DNA of 64,000 bases from Demequina sp. NBRC 110056 (GCF_002090155.1 NZ_BBRM01000006.1:1-64000), one strand, 5' to 3'. Numbered from the stretch's first letter, positions 33,872 through 42,741 are shown. A program made the numbers and translations. The notes: generated by a model not told the origin, from the letters alone.

Positions 33872-34903
33872 CTAGATCGCCGCGTGCTCCGCGACCGTGA
33901 GCCCGAACAGGTCCTTGGGGTCGGCGGGGTCCGCGATGATGTCGATCTCCTCGACGAAGTCGGTGCCCGTGATGGCCTCCCGCAGGTGCCGCAGCGCGGA
34001 GAAGTCCTCCATCGCGAAGCCCACGGAGTCGAACACGGTGACCTGCTCATCGGCGGTGCGGCCCAACGCCTCGCGGTTGAGCACGTCCCACAGCGCCGTG
34101 ACGGGGAAGTCTGCAGGCATCTGCTGGATCTCGCCCTCGATGCGGGTCTGCTCCTCGAACTCGATCGCGACCAGGTCGGCGCGCGTGAGGATCGCGGCGT
34201 CGAGCTCGGTCTTGCCGGGGCAGTCGCCGCCGATCGCGTTGATGTGCACGCCCGGCTCGATCATGTCCGCGGTGAGGACGGTGGCGTTGGTCTTGTCGGC
34301 GGTGCAGGTGGTGATGACGTCCGCGCCGGCCACGGCGTCGGCGGCGCTCGTCGCGCGGCGCACGCGCAGCCCGCTGCCGGCCATGTTGCGCTCGAACTTG
34401 TCGAGGGCGGCGGGGTCGGTGTCCCACACGGCGACGGACTCGATGCCGATCGCCGCGCGCATCCCGAGCGCCTGGAACTCGGCCTGGCTGCCGGCGCCGA
34501 TGAGCGCGAGGTGCGTCGAGTCCGGCCGCGCGAGGGCGCGAGCGGCGACGCCGGACGTCGCGGCGGTGCGCAGGGCCGTGAGCAGCGTCATCTCCGCGAG
34601 CAGCACGGGGTAGCCGCTCGCGACGTCCGCGAGCATGCCGAACGCCGTCACGGTCTGCAGCCCGCGCGCGGGGTTGGACGGGTGCCCGTTGACGTACTTG
34701 AAGGCGTACTGGGCGCCGTCCGAGGTAGGCATGAGCTCGATGACGCCCACGGGGGAGTGCGAGGCGATGCGCGCGGTCTTGTCGAACCGGCGCCAGTGGC
34801 GCAGGTCCTCCTCGACGGTGTCCATCATCGATGCGATGATCGCCTCGGCGCCGACCGCCGAGATCCATCGCCGCATCTGCGGCACTCCCACGAACTGCAC
34901 CAT
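33872..34903 (-). CDS. Ornithine cyclodeaminase
   Basis: NAD-dependent enzyme converting ornithine to proline and ammonia; the fold also includes alanine dehydrogenase-like and mu-crystallin members. At 343 residues it has the OCD/ArcB pattern: KYVNGHPSNPARGLQTV near residue 70, Rossmann motif LALIGAGSQAEFQALG near 125, AVWDTDP as the strand ending in an acidic residue, and AIGGDCPGKTELDA near 225. The long form with these motifs matches true ornithine cyclodeaminases. ATG at 34903 has GGAGG six bases before it. Divergent from an Lrp-type regulator. Confidence 0.9.
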   Translation of the reverse strand: MVQFVGVPQMRRWISAVGAEAIIASMMDTVEEDLRHWRRFDKTARIASHSPVGVIELMPTSDGAQYAFKYVNGHPSNPARGLQTVTAFGMLADVASGYPVLLAEMTLLTALRTAATSGVAARALARPDSTHLALIGAGSQAEFQALGMRAAIGIESVAVWDTDPAALDKFERNMAGSGLRVRRATSAADAVAGADVITTCTADKTNATVLTADMIEPGVHINAIGGDCPGKTELDAAILTRADLVAIEFEEQTRIEGEIQQMPADFPVTALWDVLNREALGRTADEQVTVFDSVGFAMEDFSALRHLREAITGTDFVEEIDIIADPADPKDLFGLTVAEHAAI

Positions 34904-34984
34904 GTGCGGCCTCCACCCGAGTCTGCGTCCTCCGCGCCCGTCGCGGGGACTCTTCCAGTCTCGCAAAGTGTTCGTGCGGCTTTC

Positions 34985-35054
34985 TTGACAGGGACGGGTG
35001 TTCCTTGCGTAGTCTCATGCCTGATCGCATGATTCATGCGGAGCGACGCAAGAA
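34985..35054. promoter_or_regulatory. Regulatory region between ornithine cyclodeaminase and the Lrp-type gene
   Basis: TTGACA at 34985 and TAGTCT at 35010 form a possible promoter toward the regulator, spacer 19. TTCCTTGCGT (35001) and ACGCAAGAA (35046) form an imperfect inverted pair, with inner ATGC/GCAT half-sites around 35017-35039. The layout fits autoregulated Lrp/AsnC binding. Confidence 0.5.
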
Positions 35055-35065
35055 ATGGGGAGCGG

Positions 35066-35533
35066 ATGAGCGTCGACGACCTGGACCGTCGAATCCTGGC
35101 CATGCTGAGGGCCGACGGCAGGGCCAGCTTCGCCCACATCGGCGACGAGGTGGGACTGTCGCCCTCCGCCGTGAAGCGCCGCGTGGACCGCATGGTCGCC
35201 GACGGCGTGATCCAGGGCTTCACGGCCCTCATCGATCCCGAGATCGAGGGCCGTTCGACCGAGGCCTACGTCGAGCTCTTCTGCCGTGGCACGGTCGCCC
35301 CGGCGGAGCTCACCCGAATCCTCAGCCAGATCCCGGACGTCGACGAGGCGTTCACGGTCACCGGCAGCGCCGATGCGATCGTCAGGATCCGCGCGCAGAG
35401 CCCGCCGCACCTCGAGGTCGCCCTGGAGAAGGTGCGTCTCGCGCCGCAGGTCGACTCGACCCGGTCCGCGATCGTGCTGTCGAGGCTCTTCGGCCCGAAC
35501 GCCGCGGACCCGCTCGACGGCCGTCCGCGATAG
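35066..35533 (+). CDS. Lrp/AsnC-family regulator
   Basis: A 155-residue amino-acid-responsive regulator. Residues 1-50 are the winged helix (LDRRILAMLRADGRASFAHIGDEVGLSPSAVKRRVDRM); residues 65-140 the RAM ligand-binding domain with TEAYVELFCRG, DVDEAFTVTGSADAIVRI and a C-terminal strand LSRLFG. ATG at 35066 follows GGGGAG. It is divergent from ornithine cyclodeaminase, the usual arrangement for a regulator of that gene, so ornithine or arginine is the probable effector by inference. Confidence 0.93.
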   Translation: MSVDDLDRRILAMLRADGRASFAHIGDEVGLSPSAVKRRVDRMVADGVIQGFTALIDPEIEGRSTEAYVELFCRGTVAPAELTRILSQIPDVDEAFTVTGSADAIVRIRAQSPPHLEVALEKVRLAPQVDSTRSAIVLSRLFGPNAADPLDGRPR

Positions 35534-35677
35534 GGTCACAAGTCAGCAACGACGCGCGCGGGCCGGGAACCTTTCGGCCGCGCCAAGGGTTGTCGGGGTG
35601 CCCCGTCGGCCTGCACGGCCGCTTCGGCGCGCGCTGAACGACCCGAGACCTCCCACAGACATCTGGAGTCCTTTCCT

Positions 35678-36625
35678 GTGAACAAGCACCTCCCCTGGGT
35701 CGCGGCCTCCGCCGCGGCCGCCCTGGTCCTCGCCGGCTGCTCCGGCGGCGGCGACGAGCCCGAGGCGTCCGCGACGCCCGCCTTCGACGGCACCGGCTTC
35801 GGCGCCGAGGAGGACCTCGCCGTCCTCCAGGGGCTGACCTGGACCGAGGACGCCGACGGCAACCCCACGCTCGAGTTCGAGACCCCGGAGTCGGTCGGCG
35901 CCGTCGCCACCATGGTGGTCGACGCTGGCGAGAGCGAGCCTGTCCAGGAGGGTGACGTCGTCGCCCTCGACTACACGATGGTCAACGGCTCCGACGGCAC
36001 CGTCCTGTACTCGACGTACACGGCCGGCGCGCCCGAGCCGATCACGCTGGCCGAGGAGACCTTCGACCCCGAGCTGTGGGACGCGCTCCTGTCGACCGGC
36101 GTCGGTGGCGAGATCATCTACGCGAGCGTCGACGCCGCGGCCGAGACGCCCGACGAGTCCACGGTCTTCATGGCGATGACGATCTCCGAGTCGACCACGC
36201 CGCTCGAGTCCGCGGAGGGCACCGAGGTCGAGCCCGAGTCCGGCCTGCCGACCATCACGTTCGGCGAGGACGGCATCCCATCCGTGTCGTTCGACGGCGC
36301 CGAGATCTCCGAAGAGCTCATCGTGCAGCCGCTCATCGAGGGCGAGGGTGACGTCGTCGAGGCGACCGACACCGTCGTCGCTCACTACACCGGATGGCTG
36401 TGGGACGGCGAGCAGTTCGACTCGTCGTGGGACCGCGGCGCTCCGACCGCCTTCTCGCTCACCGGCGTCATCTCCGGCTGGACCGAGGGGCTCGCCGGCC
36501 AGACCGTCGGCTCGCGCGTCCTCCTGGTGATCCCGCCGGACATGGGCTACGGAGCCGAGGGCAACGCCTCGATCCCTGGCGACTCGACGCTCGTGTTCGT
36601 CGTCGACATCCTCGCGGCCCTGTAG
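35678..36625 (+). CDS. FKBP-type peptidyl-prolyl isomerase lipoprotein
   Basis: A 315-residue exported lipoprotein with lipobox VLAGC at residues 17-21. The C-terminal domain (residues 205-315) is a canonical FKBP: VVAHYTGWLWDGEQFDSSWDRG, FSLTGVISGWTEGLAGQTVGSRVLLVIPP and GYGAEGN...TLVFVVDIL. Residues 70-175 resemble a second, degenerate FKBP domain (VVALDYTMVNGSDGTVLYSTY). It would act outside the membrane as a folding catalyst. GTG start at 35678; a strong hairpin follows the stop. Confidence 0.93.
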   Translation: MNKHLPWVAASAAAALVLAGCSGGGDEPEASATPAFDGTGFGAEEDLAVLQGLTWTEDADGNPTLEFETPESVGAVATMVVDAGESEPVQEGDVVALDYTMVNGSDGTVLYSTYTAGAPEPITLAEETFDPELWDALLSTGVGGEIIYASVDAAAETPDESTVFMAMTISESTTPLESAEGTEVEPESGLPTITFGEDGIPSVSFDGAEISEELIVQPLIEGEGDVVEATDTVVAHYTGWLWDGEQFDSSWDRGAPTAFSLTGVISGWTEGLAGQTVGSRVLLVIPPDMGYGAEGNASIPGDSTLVFVVDILAAL

Positions 36626-36641
36626 CCGCCGAGCATTCACC

Positions 36642-36679
36642 GCGACGCCGGTCGCCCCTGAGGGGGTGGCCGGCGTCGC
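36642..36679 (+). terminator. Terminator of the FKBP gene
   Basis: Ten-bp perfect outer stem GCGACGCCGG/CCGGCGTCGC with a further CCCC/GGGG inner stem, starting 17 bases after the stop. No clear T-run. Confidence 0.8.
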
Positions 36680-36720
36680 TGCGTTCCGGGGGCATGCCAG
36701 CGCTGCCGCCAGCTTCGCGC

Positions 36721-36825
36721 CGTATCGCTTAACGCACGGCTGGGACGCGTGAGGCGAGTGTGATTCGTGGTCGCGCCCACCAGTCACCTGCGACGCACCC
36801 GCCACAGCCGTGTGTTGAGTGGCAC
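36721..36825. repeat. Family B palindromic element, copy B2
   Basis: Left end CGTATCGCTTAACGCACGGC and right end GCCGTGTGTTGAGTGGCACG are imperfect inverted repeats; the interior shares the blocks TGGGACGCG and CAGTCAC with B1 at 42977-43080. About 105 bases, no coding capacity, in a convergent intergenic region. Confidence 0.65.
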
Positions 36826-36845
36826 GCGGGTACCGGCACCCGCCC

Positions 36846-36962
36846 TGAGCGCCGATGCGCGGGCTGGCTCGCGCGGCGTACGCGGACTGCGCGAACGTGT
36901 GGAGCGCCGATGCGTGGGCCGAGGTGTGCGGCGTGTGCTCTGAGCGCCGATGCGTGGGCCGG
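36846..36962 (+). repeat. Cluster of three GCCGATGCG motifs
   Basis: Three direct copies of GAGCGCCGATGCG(C/T)GGGC at 36847, 36902 and 36942, spaced about 55 and 40 bases. The first (36851-36867) is a full 17-mer. With element B2 and the FKBP terminator they fill the 364-base gap 36626-36989; no gene is seen there. Confidence 0.85.
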
Positions 36963-36989
36963 GGCCCGCGGCAGTGCGCAGGTTCGCGG

Positions 36990-38225
36990 CTAGGGGCGCG
37001 TGGGCTCGGCGGCCTCGCCCGCGTCGGCGACCTGCGCCTTGGCCGCGGGCGCCTCGGCGTCGTCGGGAATCCCGTCGCCGTCGAGGTCCTCGAGAACCTC
37101 GTAGGTCTTGCCAGTGTTCTTGGCGATGGCGGTGATGAGCGCGGCGACGGGCAGGGCCATGAACGCGCCCATGGGGCCCGCGATCGCGCCACCGGCCATC
37201 GCTCCGCCGAACGCGACGGCGCCGTTGAGCTCCATGGTCTTCGAGGACAGCCGGGGGCTCAGCAGGTAGTTCTCGATCTGCTGGTAGACCAGCACCCACG
37301 CGAGCAGCACGAGCCCGGGCACGAAGCCCTGCACGGCGATGACGACGAGGATCGGGATGGCGGCGCCGATGTAGGTGCCGATGAACGGGATGAACACCGA
37401 CACGAAGCCCATGAAGAGGCCGAGCGGCATCGCGTAGACGAGCGGCAGCCCGACGAGCAGCATCACCACGAAGCCCGACCCGCCGCACACGATCATCAGC
37501 AGCAGTCGCGAGTAGAAGTAGCCGCCGGTCTGCTCGATCGAGGTCCGCAGCACCCACATGGTGACCTTCTGTCGCGCGGGAGGCATACGCCTCATGATCG
37601 AGCGGGTCAGCCGCGGGAAGTCGGCCGCGAAGTAGAAGGTGAACATCGCGATGGTGAACAGGTCGAACACGATGCCGAGGCCTGACGTGAGGATGCCGAA
37701 GAGGTTGTCGCCCCACTCCTGCACGGCGCGCAGCAGCGCCTCGGTGCCGCCGGCCGCGGCCTCGCCGTCGATGATCTCCTCGCCGAACTGGCTGGCGAGC
37801 CAGTCGTCGAGCTGCTCGTACCAGCCCGCTGCGTTCTCGCTCACGGCTGCCGCGAACTCGACGATCGCGGGAATCAGGACCGAGACCATGAAGATGAGGA
37901 AGGCGAGCGCCGCGAGGTAGATGATCCCCACGGCCGCACCGCGGCGCATCGCGAAGCGCTTGGTGAGCAGCTCCACGCCGGGAATGATCGCGAGCGCGAA
38001 GAACAGCGAGATCACCAGGATCGAGATCAGGTGGCGCAGGTCGATGACGACGGCGACCGCGATCGCGACGGCGACGCCCACCACCACGATCTTCCACAGC
38101 GCCGTCCAGACCCAGCGGTTGAGCCACGGCGGCGGTCCGTCGGTGGGCTCGGCCTCGGACCGCGCGGTCTGGACCGCCTCCACGATGTCTGTGGGCGGAT
38201 GCGCTGGCGGCCGGGCGTCGGACAT
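36990..38225 (-). CDS. AI-2E family transporter
   Basis: A 411-residue membrane protein of the AI-2E/PerM family, with about eight helices: a first pair at residues 42-85, a long extracytoplasmic loop near 125-165, then FDLFTIAMFTFYFAADFP and the conserved VFIPFIGTYIGAAIPILV near residue 295. Members export small molecules or ions; TqsA is linked to autoinducer-2 export. The substrate here is unknown. The C-terminus carries an acidic DLDGDGIPDDAE motif resembling a calcium-binding loop. ATG at 38225. Confidence 0.9.
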   Translation of the reverse strand: MSDARPPAHPPTDIVEAVQTARSEAEPTDGPPPWLNRWVWTALWKIVVVGVAVAIAVAVVIDLRHLISILVISLFFALAIIPGVELLTKRFAMRRGAAVGIIYLAALAFLIFMVSVLIPAIVEFAAAVSENAAGWYEQLDDWLASQFGEEIIDGEAAAGGTEALLRAVQEWGDNLFGILTSGLGIVFDLFTIAMFTFYFAADFPRLTRSIMRRMPPARQKVTMWVLRTSIEQTGGYFYSRLLLMIVCGGSGFVVMLLVGLPLVYAMPLGLFMGFVSVFIPFIGTYIGAAIPILVVIAVQGFVPGLVLLAWVLVYQQIENYLLSPRLSSKTMELNGAVAFGGAMAGGAIAGPMGAFMALPVAALITAIAKNTGKTYEVLEDLDGDGIPDDAEAPAAKAQVADAGEAAEPTRP

Positions 38226-38248
38226 AGGGTCATCGTGCCAGGGGCAGC

Positions 38249-38265
38249 GCCGATGCGCGGGCTGG
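38249..38265 (+). repeat. Iterated 17-mer GCCGATGCGCGKGCTGG, copy 4
   Basis: Exact copy (G at the variable site) in the 111-base gap between the AI-2E transporter start and the pmt stop; flanked by ...GGGCAGC as in other copies. Confidence 0.8.
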
Positions 38266-38336
38266 GCACGCGCGCACGCGCCACCTCCGCAGGCGGCCCC
38301 ACCTCCGCAAGCGGCGTCGCGGCCGCGCCGAGCGGG

Positions 38337-39818
38337 CTACACCCAGGTGGGCAGCCACATGTGCAGCTGCCAGTACCGGAACGGGATCGGGTCGCCGATC
38401 CACACCGGGGCGAAGAACCCGGCGACCACCAGCACGGCGCCGAGGAACACCGCCACGGCGATAGCGCCCGGCGGCCACCAGGACCCTCGCAGCCGCTCGG
38501 GCTGGGCGAGGCGCTTGAGCCCCCAGGCCAGCATGATGACGAGGAACGGCGCCATGGCGACGGTGTAGAAGGTGAAGATCGTGCGGTGCGCGTACGGCAG
38601 CCACGGCACCCACGCCGCGAGCACTCCGACGGTCACGGTCAGCGCGAGCAGGTCCCGCCGCGCCACGATCCGCCACAGGGCGTAGACCAGCACGATGGCC
38701 GCGGCCCACCAGATGAGCGGGTGGCCCACCGCGTGGATCGCGCTGACGCAGCGCTCGGCGCCGCAATCCGCGTCCGGCACGTCCTGGAAGTAGAAGGCCG
38801 TCGGGCGGTACTGCAGGGGCCACAGCCACGGGTTCGACTCGTAGTTGTGCGGGCTGTCGAGCGTGCGATGGAACTGGTACGCGGTCTGGTGGTAGTGCAG
38901 CAGCGAGTTGAGGCCGTCGGGCAGCCACGTGGCGCCCTCGTCCGGGTGCGTCTCCGCCCAGTGACGCCCGTAGCCGCCGTCGGAGCGGAACCACGGGATC
39001 CACGACGCCAGGTACGTGAGGGGCAGCAGGACGAGCGTCGCGAGGAACGCCGGGACGGCGCGCACGAGGCCCCCGGCGAACCACCGCTCGGCGCCCACCG
39101 CGCGACGGTCCGCCCAGTCCCAGATCACCGACAGGACGAGGAATGCGGCCGCGAACCACAGCCCGGACCACTTCACCGAGACTGCGAGGCCGAACGTCAC
39201 GATCGCCGCGAGTCGCCACCACCTGACCCCGGTGCGGGGGCCGAGGCCGGTGAGGTCCGCATCGGCCCTGCTCAATAGCTCGCGCGTGCGTGCACGGTCC
39301 ACGAGCAGGAGCCCGAACCCGGCGACGACGAAGAAGGTGAGGAAGATGTCGAGCAGCGCCGTGCGGGACAGCACGATGTGCTCGCCGTCGACCGCGAGCA
39401 GCAGCCCGGCCACGCCGCCCCATAGCGTCGAGCGCAGCAGGTGGCGCGCGATGAACGCCACCATGACCACGGTCACGACGCCCAGCAGCGCTCCCATGAA
39501 GCGCCACCCGAACGGCGTGGGCCCGAAGATCTGGATGCCGACCGCGATGAGCAGCTTGCCGATCATCGGGTGGACGACGTAGTCGCCCTCGTCGGTCAGA
39601 CCCGAGAAGTCACCGCTCGCGAACGCCTGATCCTCGCCCTCCCACTCGCCCTCGAAGCCGAGCGTCAGCAGGGAGTACGCGCCGCGGGCGTAGAACACCT
39701 CGTCGAACACGAGCGCCTGGGGCGACCCGAGGTTCGCGAAGCGCAGCACCGTCGCGAGGCCACCGACGCCGATGGCCATGAGGGCGACGCGCCATCGGTA
39801 CGCGGTCTCGAGGATCAC
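38337..39818 (-). CDS. pmt: Protein O-mannosyltransferase (PMT family)
   Basis: Membrane enzyme (GT39) that transfers mannose from polyprenyl-phosphate-mannose to exported proteins. The 493 residues show around ten helices and the catalytic first-loop motif VFDEVFYARGAYSLL near residue 40 (Asp-Glu), DEGDYVVHPMIGKLL near 80, and LSRTALLDIFLTFFV near 150. The C-terminal loop has HNYESNPWLWPLQYRP. Location beside rsmI in divergent orientation is conserved in actinobacteria, here split by the dimethylargininase-like gene. GTG at 39818. Confidence 0.93.
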   Translation of the reverse strand: MILETAYRWRVALMAIGVGGLATVLRFANLGSPQALVFDEVFYARGAYSLLTLGFEGEWEGEDQAFASGDFSGLTDEGDYVVHPMIGKLLIAVGIQIFGPTPFGWRFMGALLGVVTVVMVAFIARHLLRSTLWGGVAGLLLAVDGEHIVLSRTALLDIFLTFFVVAGFGLLLVDRARTRELLSRADADLTGLGPRTGVRWWRLAAIVTFGLAVSVKWSGLWFAAAFLVLSVIWDWADRRAVGAERWFAGGLVRAVPAFLATLVLLPLTYLASWIPWFRSDGGYGRHWAETHPDEGATWLPDGLNSLLHYHQTAYQFHRTLDSPHNYESNPWLWPLQYRPTAFYFQDVPDADCGAERCVSAIHAVGHPLIWWAAAIVLVYALWRIVARRDLLALTVTVGVLAAWVPWLPYAHRTIFTFYTVAMAPFLVIMLAWGLKRLAQPERLRGSWWPPGAIAVAVFLGAVLVVAGFFAPVWIGDPIPFRYWQLHMWLPTWV

Positions 39819-39837
39819 AGGCGTCAGCCTAGTTGCG

Positions 39838-39854
39838 GCCGATGCGCGGGCTGG
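39838..39854 (+). repeat. Iterated 17-mer GCCGATGCGCGKGCTGG, copy 5
   Basis: Exact copy in the 37-base gap between pmt start and the stop of the next minus-strand gene. The copy ends one base before that stop codon (TCA at 39856), and GGTCAGGCG follows, echoing copy 1 near 958. Confidence 0.85.
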
Positions 39855-39855
39855 G

Positions 39856-40710
39856 TCAGGCGACGGCCTCGCGTGCCGCTCGGGCAGGGCGCACCTCGAG
39901 GGTGCAGCACTTCACGCCCCCGCCGGCGAGCCGCAGCTCGCTCAGGTCGACGCCGACGGGCACGAAGCCCTGGGCGGCGAGCTGGGCGTGGAAGCGCGTC
40001 GCCTGCGCGGCGGTGACGACGTGCAGGCCGTCCGAGACCGCGTTGAGGCCGAAGACGGCGGCGTCCTCCTCGGACACCTCGATCGCGTCGGGGTAGCGGC
40101 GACGGAGCTCGGCGAGACCGGCCTCGTCGAAGGCGCTCGGCAGGAACGCGATCTGCTCGCGGCCGGGCCGCGCATCGAGCACCGCGAGGGCGGTGTCGAG
40201 GTGGTAGTAGTCCTCGCGCACGAGGGTCAGCGGCAGCACCTCGAGGTCCACGAGCTCGCTGAGCTCGTCGTGCGAGCCGGGCGTCGACCGGAAGCCGGTG
40301 CCGGCGAGGATCGTGTCGCCGACGACCAGGAAGTCGCCCTCGCCCTCGTTGACCGACGCGGCCTCGGCGACCTCGAGCCCGGCGGAGGCGAACCAGCGGG
40401 CGTAGGCGGCAGCCTCGGGCTGGCGCTGCTCGTGGCGGAAGCTCGCGGTGTAGGCGAGGCCGCCGACCACCAGGCCGCCGTTCGCGGCGAAGACCATGTC
40501 CGGCAGGCCGGGCTCGGGCTCGATGAAGGACACCGAGAAGCCCAGCGAGCGGTAGGTGGCGACCAGCGCGTCCCACTGCGCGATCGCGCGCGCCGTGTCG
40601 CACGGGGCGTCGGGGTCCATCCAGGGGTTGATGGAGTAGGTCACCTCGAAGTGGGTGGGCCGGCACATGAGGACGGACAGGGGACTAGCGTGGCGCGCGG
40701 GGACGGTCAT
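39856..40710 (-). CDS. Dimethylarginine dimethylaminohydrolase-like hydrolase
   Basis: A 284-residue guanidino-modifying enzyme of the DDAH/amidinotransferase superfamily, releasing citrulline or a similar product from methylated arginine or related guanidines. Visible are FEVTYSINPWMD near residue 20, MVFAANGGLVVGG near 75, EGEGDFLVVG (acidic pair) near 125, catalytic His in YYHLDTALAVLD near 170 and catalytic Cys in GGGVKCCTLEV near 270. ATG at 40710 has a perfect AGGAGGT site. Citrulline/ornithine chemistry links it loosely with ornithine cyclodeaminase 5 kb away. Confidence 0.88.
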   Translation of the reverse strand: MTVPARHASPLSVLMCRPTHFEVTYSINPWMDPDAPCDTARAIAQWDALVATYRSLGFSVSFIEPEPGLPDMVFAANGGLVVGGLAYTASFRHEQRQPEAAAYARWFASAGLEVAEAASVNEGEGDFLVVGDTILAGTGFRSTPGSHDELSELVDLEVLPLTLVREDYYHLDTALAVLDARPGREQIAFLPSAFDEAGLAELRRRYPDAIEVSEEDAAVFGLNAVSDGLHVVTAAQATRFHAQLAAQGFVPVGVDLSELRLAGGGVKCCTLEVRPARAAREAVA

Positions 40711-40882
40711 GGCACCTCCTAACGAGTCCAGGATGTCAGCGAATCCGCGCACGCGTGTGGGGTTGCGGCGCGTCTTTCTCGCGTCGTGGGGCCGATGCGC
40801 GCTCGATCTTTGCGTATAGGCGCTCCTGGGCGCGCGGTGGGGGAGGCGTGGGCGGCACGCGCCGCTGTGGGACGCTGGTGCC

Positions 40883-41725
40883 ATGACAGGACGCATCGTG
40901 CTCGCGGCGACGCCCATCGGCAACGCCGCCGATGCGTCGGACCGACTGCGCGAGGCGCTCGCGACGGCCGACGTCGTCGCTGCTGAGGATACGCGACGCG
41001 CGCGCGATCTCGCGCGACGCCTCGACGTGTCGATCGCCGGCGAGCTGATCGCGGTGCACGACCACAACGAGGCGGACCGCGCCGCAGGGCTCGTCGAGCG
41101 CGCCGCCGGTGGGGCAACGGTGGTGCTCGTGTCGGACGCCGGCATGCCCACCGTGTCCGATCCCGGCTTCCGGCTGGTCGAGGCGGCGTCCGCCGCAGGC
41201 GTCGACGTCACCGTCCTGCCCGGCCCGAGCGCCGTGCTGACGGCGCTCGCGCTGTCGGGCCTGCCGACGGACCGGTTCTGCTTCGAGGGCTTCCCGCCCC
41301 GCAAGGTGGGGGAGCGGTCGCGGGCGCTCGCGGCGCTGGCCGCAGAGCCGCGCACCATGGTGTTCTTCGAGGCGCCGCACCGCCTCGTCGACACCCTCGA
41401 GGCGATGGCCGAGGCGTGGGGCGTCGACCGGCTCGCCGCGGTGAGCCGCGAGCTCACCAAGACCTACGAGGAAACCCGGCGTGGTGCGCTCGGCGCGCTG
41501 GTCGACTGGGCGCGCGAGTCGGGGCCGCGCGGCGAGATCGTCGTCTGCGTTGCCGGCCGCCCCGCCGAGGCGCCGTCGGTGGAGGCTCTCGTGGCCGAGG
41601 CACTCGAGCGCGTCGCCACCGGCGAGCGGGCCAAGGATGCGGTGGCCGACCTCGCGCAAGCCGCAGGAGTGTCGCGTCGCGACCTCTACGCCGCAGTGCT
41701 CGAGGCGCGCTCGGCGGGCGCGTGA
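40883..41725 (+). CDS. rsmI: 16S rRNA (cytidine-1402-2'-O)-methyltransferase
   Basis: SAM-dependent methyltransferase that modifies C1402 of 16S rRNA in the decoding centre. At 280 residues it matches RsmI: LAATPIGNAADAS at the start, VVAAEDTRRARDL, VLVSDAGMPTVSDPGF near residue 90, VLPGPSAVLTALALSGL near 112, and the C-terminal domain SRELTKTYEETRRGAL. ATG at 40883. The stop overlaps the GTG of the following peptidase gene (GTGA). The position divergent from pmt and upstream of metG is typical. Confidence 0.96.
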   Translation: MTGRIVLAATPIGNAADASDRLREALATADVVAAEDTRRARDLARRLDVSIAGELIAVHDHNEADRAAGLVERAAGGATVVLVSDAGMPTVSDPGFRLVEAASAAGVDVTVLPGPSAVLTALALSGLPTDRFCFEGFPPRKVGERSRALAALAAEPRTMVFFEAPHRLVDTLEAMAEAWGVDRLAAVSRELTKTYEETRRGALGALVDWARESGPRGEIVVCVAGRPAEAPSVEALVAEALERVATGERAKDAVADLAQAAGVSRRDLYAAVLEARSAGA

Positions 41726-42741
41726 CGGGCGCAGCTGCGGACGGCCGCGGTCCAGAGCCAGTCGCCGACGGCCATGCGACGGGCGAAGCTGCGGACGGTC
41801 GCAGTCCAGCGGCCAGCGACGACGTCCGCGGGGCGGCCGGAGCCACGGGCGGCCGAGCTCATGAGCGCGGCTCGAAGGGCCGAGTTCCCGCACACGGCGC
41901 CACGACGCGGGCACACGGCTGGACGCCGGCGCTCGTCGCCTCCGCCGTGCTCGCGGCGCTGGCCGTGGCCGCCAGCGTCGTGGTCCTGACGGGCCTCGAC
42001 GGTGCCGGCTCAGGCGCGAGCCCAGCACCGACGGCGACGGTCACGGCCGAGCCCGGCGGCACGACTGCCCCCATCACCGCCGCGTCGACGGAGCCCGCGA
42101 CGCCCATGAGCTCGGCGCTACCCGAGCCCGCGATCTCCGTGTCGCCGTCGTTCGACCTGACCGCCCACTCGATCGACGACCCGGCCTCCATCTGGGCGGT
42201 CGTCAACAAGCACCGTCCCGTCGACCCGCAGTCGTGGAGCCCCGGCGCCCTCGAGGTGATTCCGGGCGGTGGGCAGATGACGCCCGAAGCGGCTCAGGCT
42301 CTCCGGGACATGCGCGCCGCGGCGGCCGAGGCCGGCGCCGGCTTCTCGGTCGGCACCGCGTTCCGCAGCTACGGCGTCCAGCAGGGGCTGTACTCGCGCT
42401 ACGTCCGCACCTGGGGGGCCGACCGCGCTGACACGTTCTCCGCGCGCCCGGGGTACTCCGAGCACCAGACGGGCCTCGCGGCGGACATCTACCAGTCGGC
42501 GGCGTGCCGCCTCAAGCCGTGCTTCGGCGACGAGGCCGCGGGTCTGTGGGTCGCGGAGCACGGCCACGAGTACGGCTTTCACCTGCGCTATCCCGAGGGC
42601 TCGACCGACGTCACGGGCTACCGGTACGAGCCCTGGCACATCCGCTACGTGGGAGTCGAGCTCGCGACGCACCTCCACGACGAGGGCATCGCGACGCTCG
42701 AGGAGGCCTTCGGACTGGACCCGGCGCCCGACTACGAGTAA
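41722..42741 (+). CDS. VanY-like D-alanyl-D-alanine carboxypeptidase (M15B)
   Basis: A 339-residue membrane-anchored zinc peptidase that trims D-Ala from peptidoglycan stems. Residues 1-70 are a low-complexity cytoplasmic segment containing an 18-residue duplication; residues 72-95 form one membrane helix; residues 150-330 are the M15B domain with AFRSYGVQQGLYSRY, RPGYSEHQTGLAADI (His and Asp zinc ligands) and EPWHIRYVG (third ligand). GTG at 41722 overlaps the rsmI stop; a later start near the helix is possible because the N-terminal part is unlike family members. Confidence 0.88.
   Translation: MTGAAADGRGPEPVADGHATGEAADGRSPAASDDVRGAAGATGGRAHERGSKGRVPAHGATTRAHGWTPALVASAVLAALAVAASVVVLTGLDGAGSGASPAPTATVTAEPGGTTAPITAASTEPATPMSSALPEPAISVSPSFDLTAHSIDDPASIWAVVNKHRPVDPQSWSPGALEVIPGGGQMTPEAAQALRDMRAAAAEAGAGFSVGTAFRSYGVQQGLYSRYVRTWGADRADTFSARPGYSEHQTGLAADIYQSAACRLKPCFGDEAAGLWVAEHGHEYGFHLRYPEGSTDVTGYRYEPWHIRYVGVELATHLHDEGIATLEEAFGLDPAPDYE
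41724..41816 (+). repeat. In-frame duplication at the start of the VanY-like gene
   Basis: Two about 38-base copies, 41724-41761 and 41778-41816, with the shared core AGCTGCGGACGG, offset by 54 bases (18 codons). They encode similar AADGRGPE/AADGRSPA stretches. It suggests a recent local duplication in a disordered cytoplasmic region. Confidence 0.75.

Noticed and set aside
41724..41816. Tandem repeat as a transposon target duplication
   Set aside because: Copies are offset, diverged by several bases and in-frame, with no insertion between inverted ends; local duplication is simpler.
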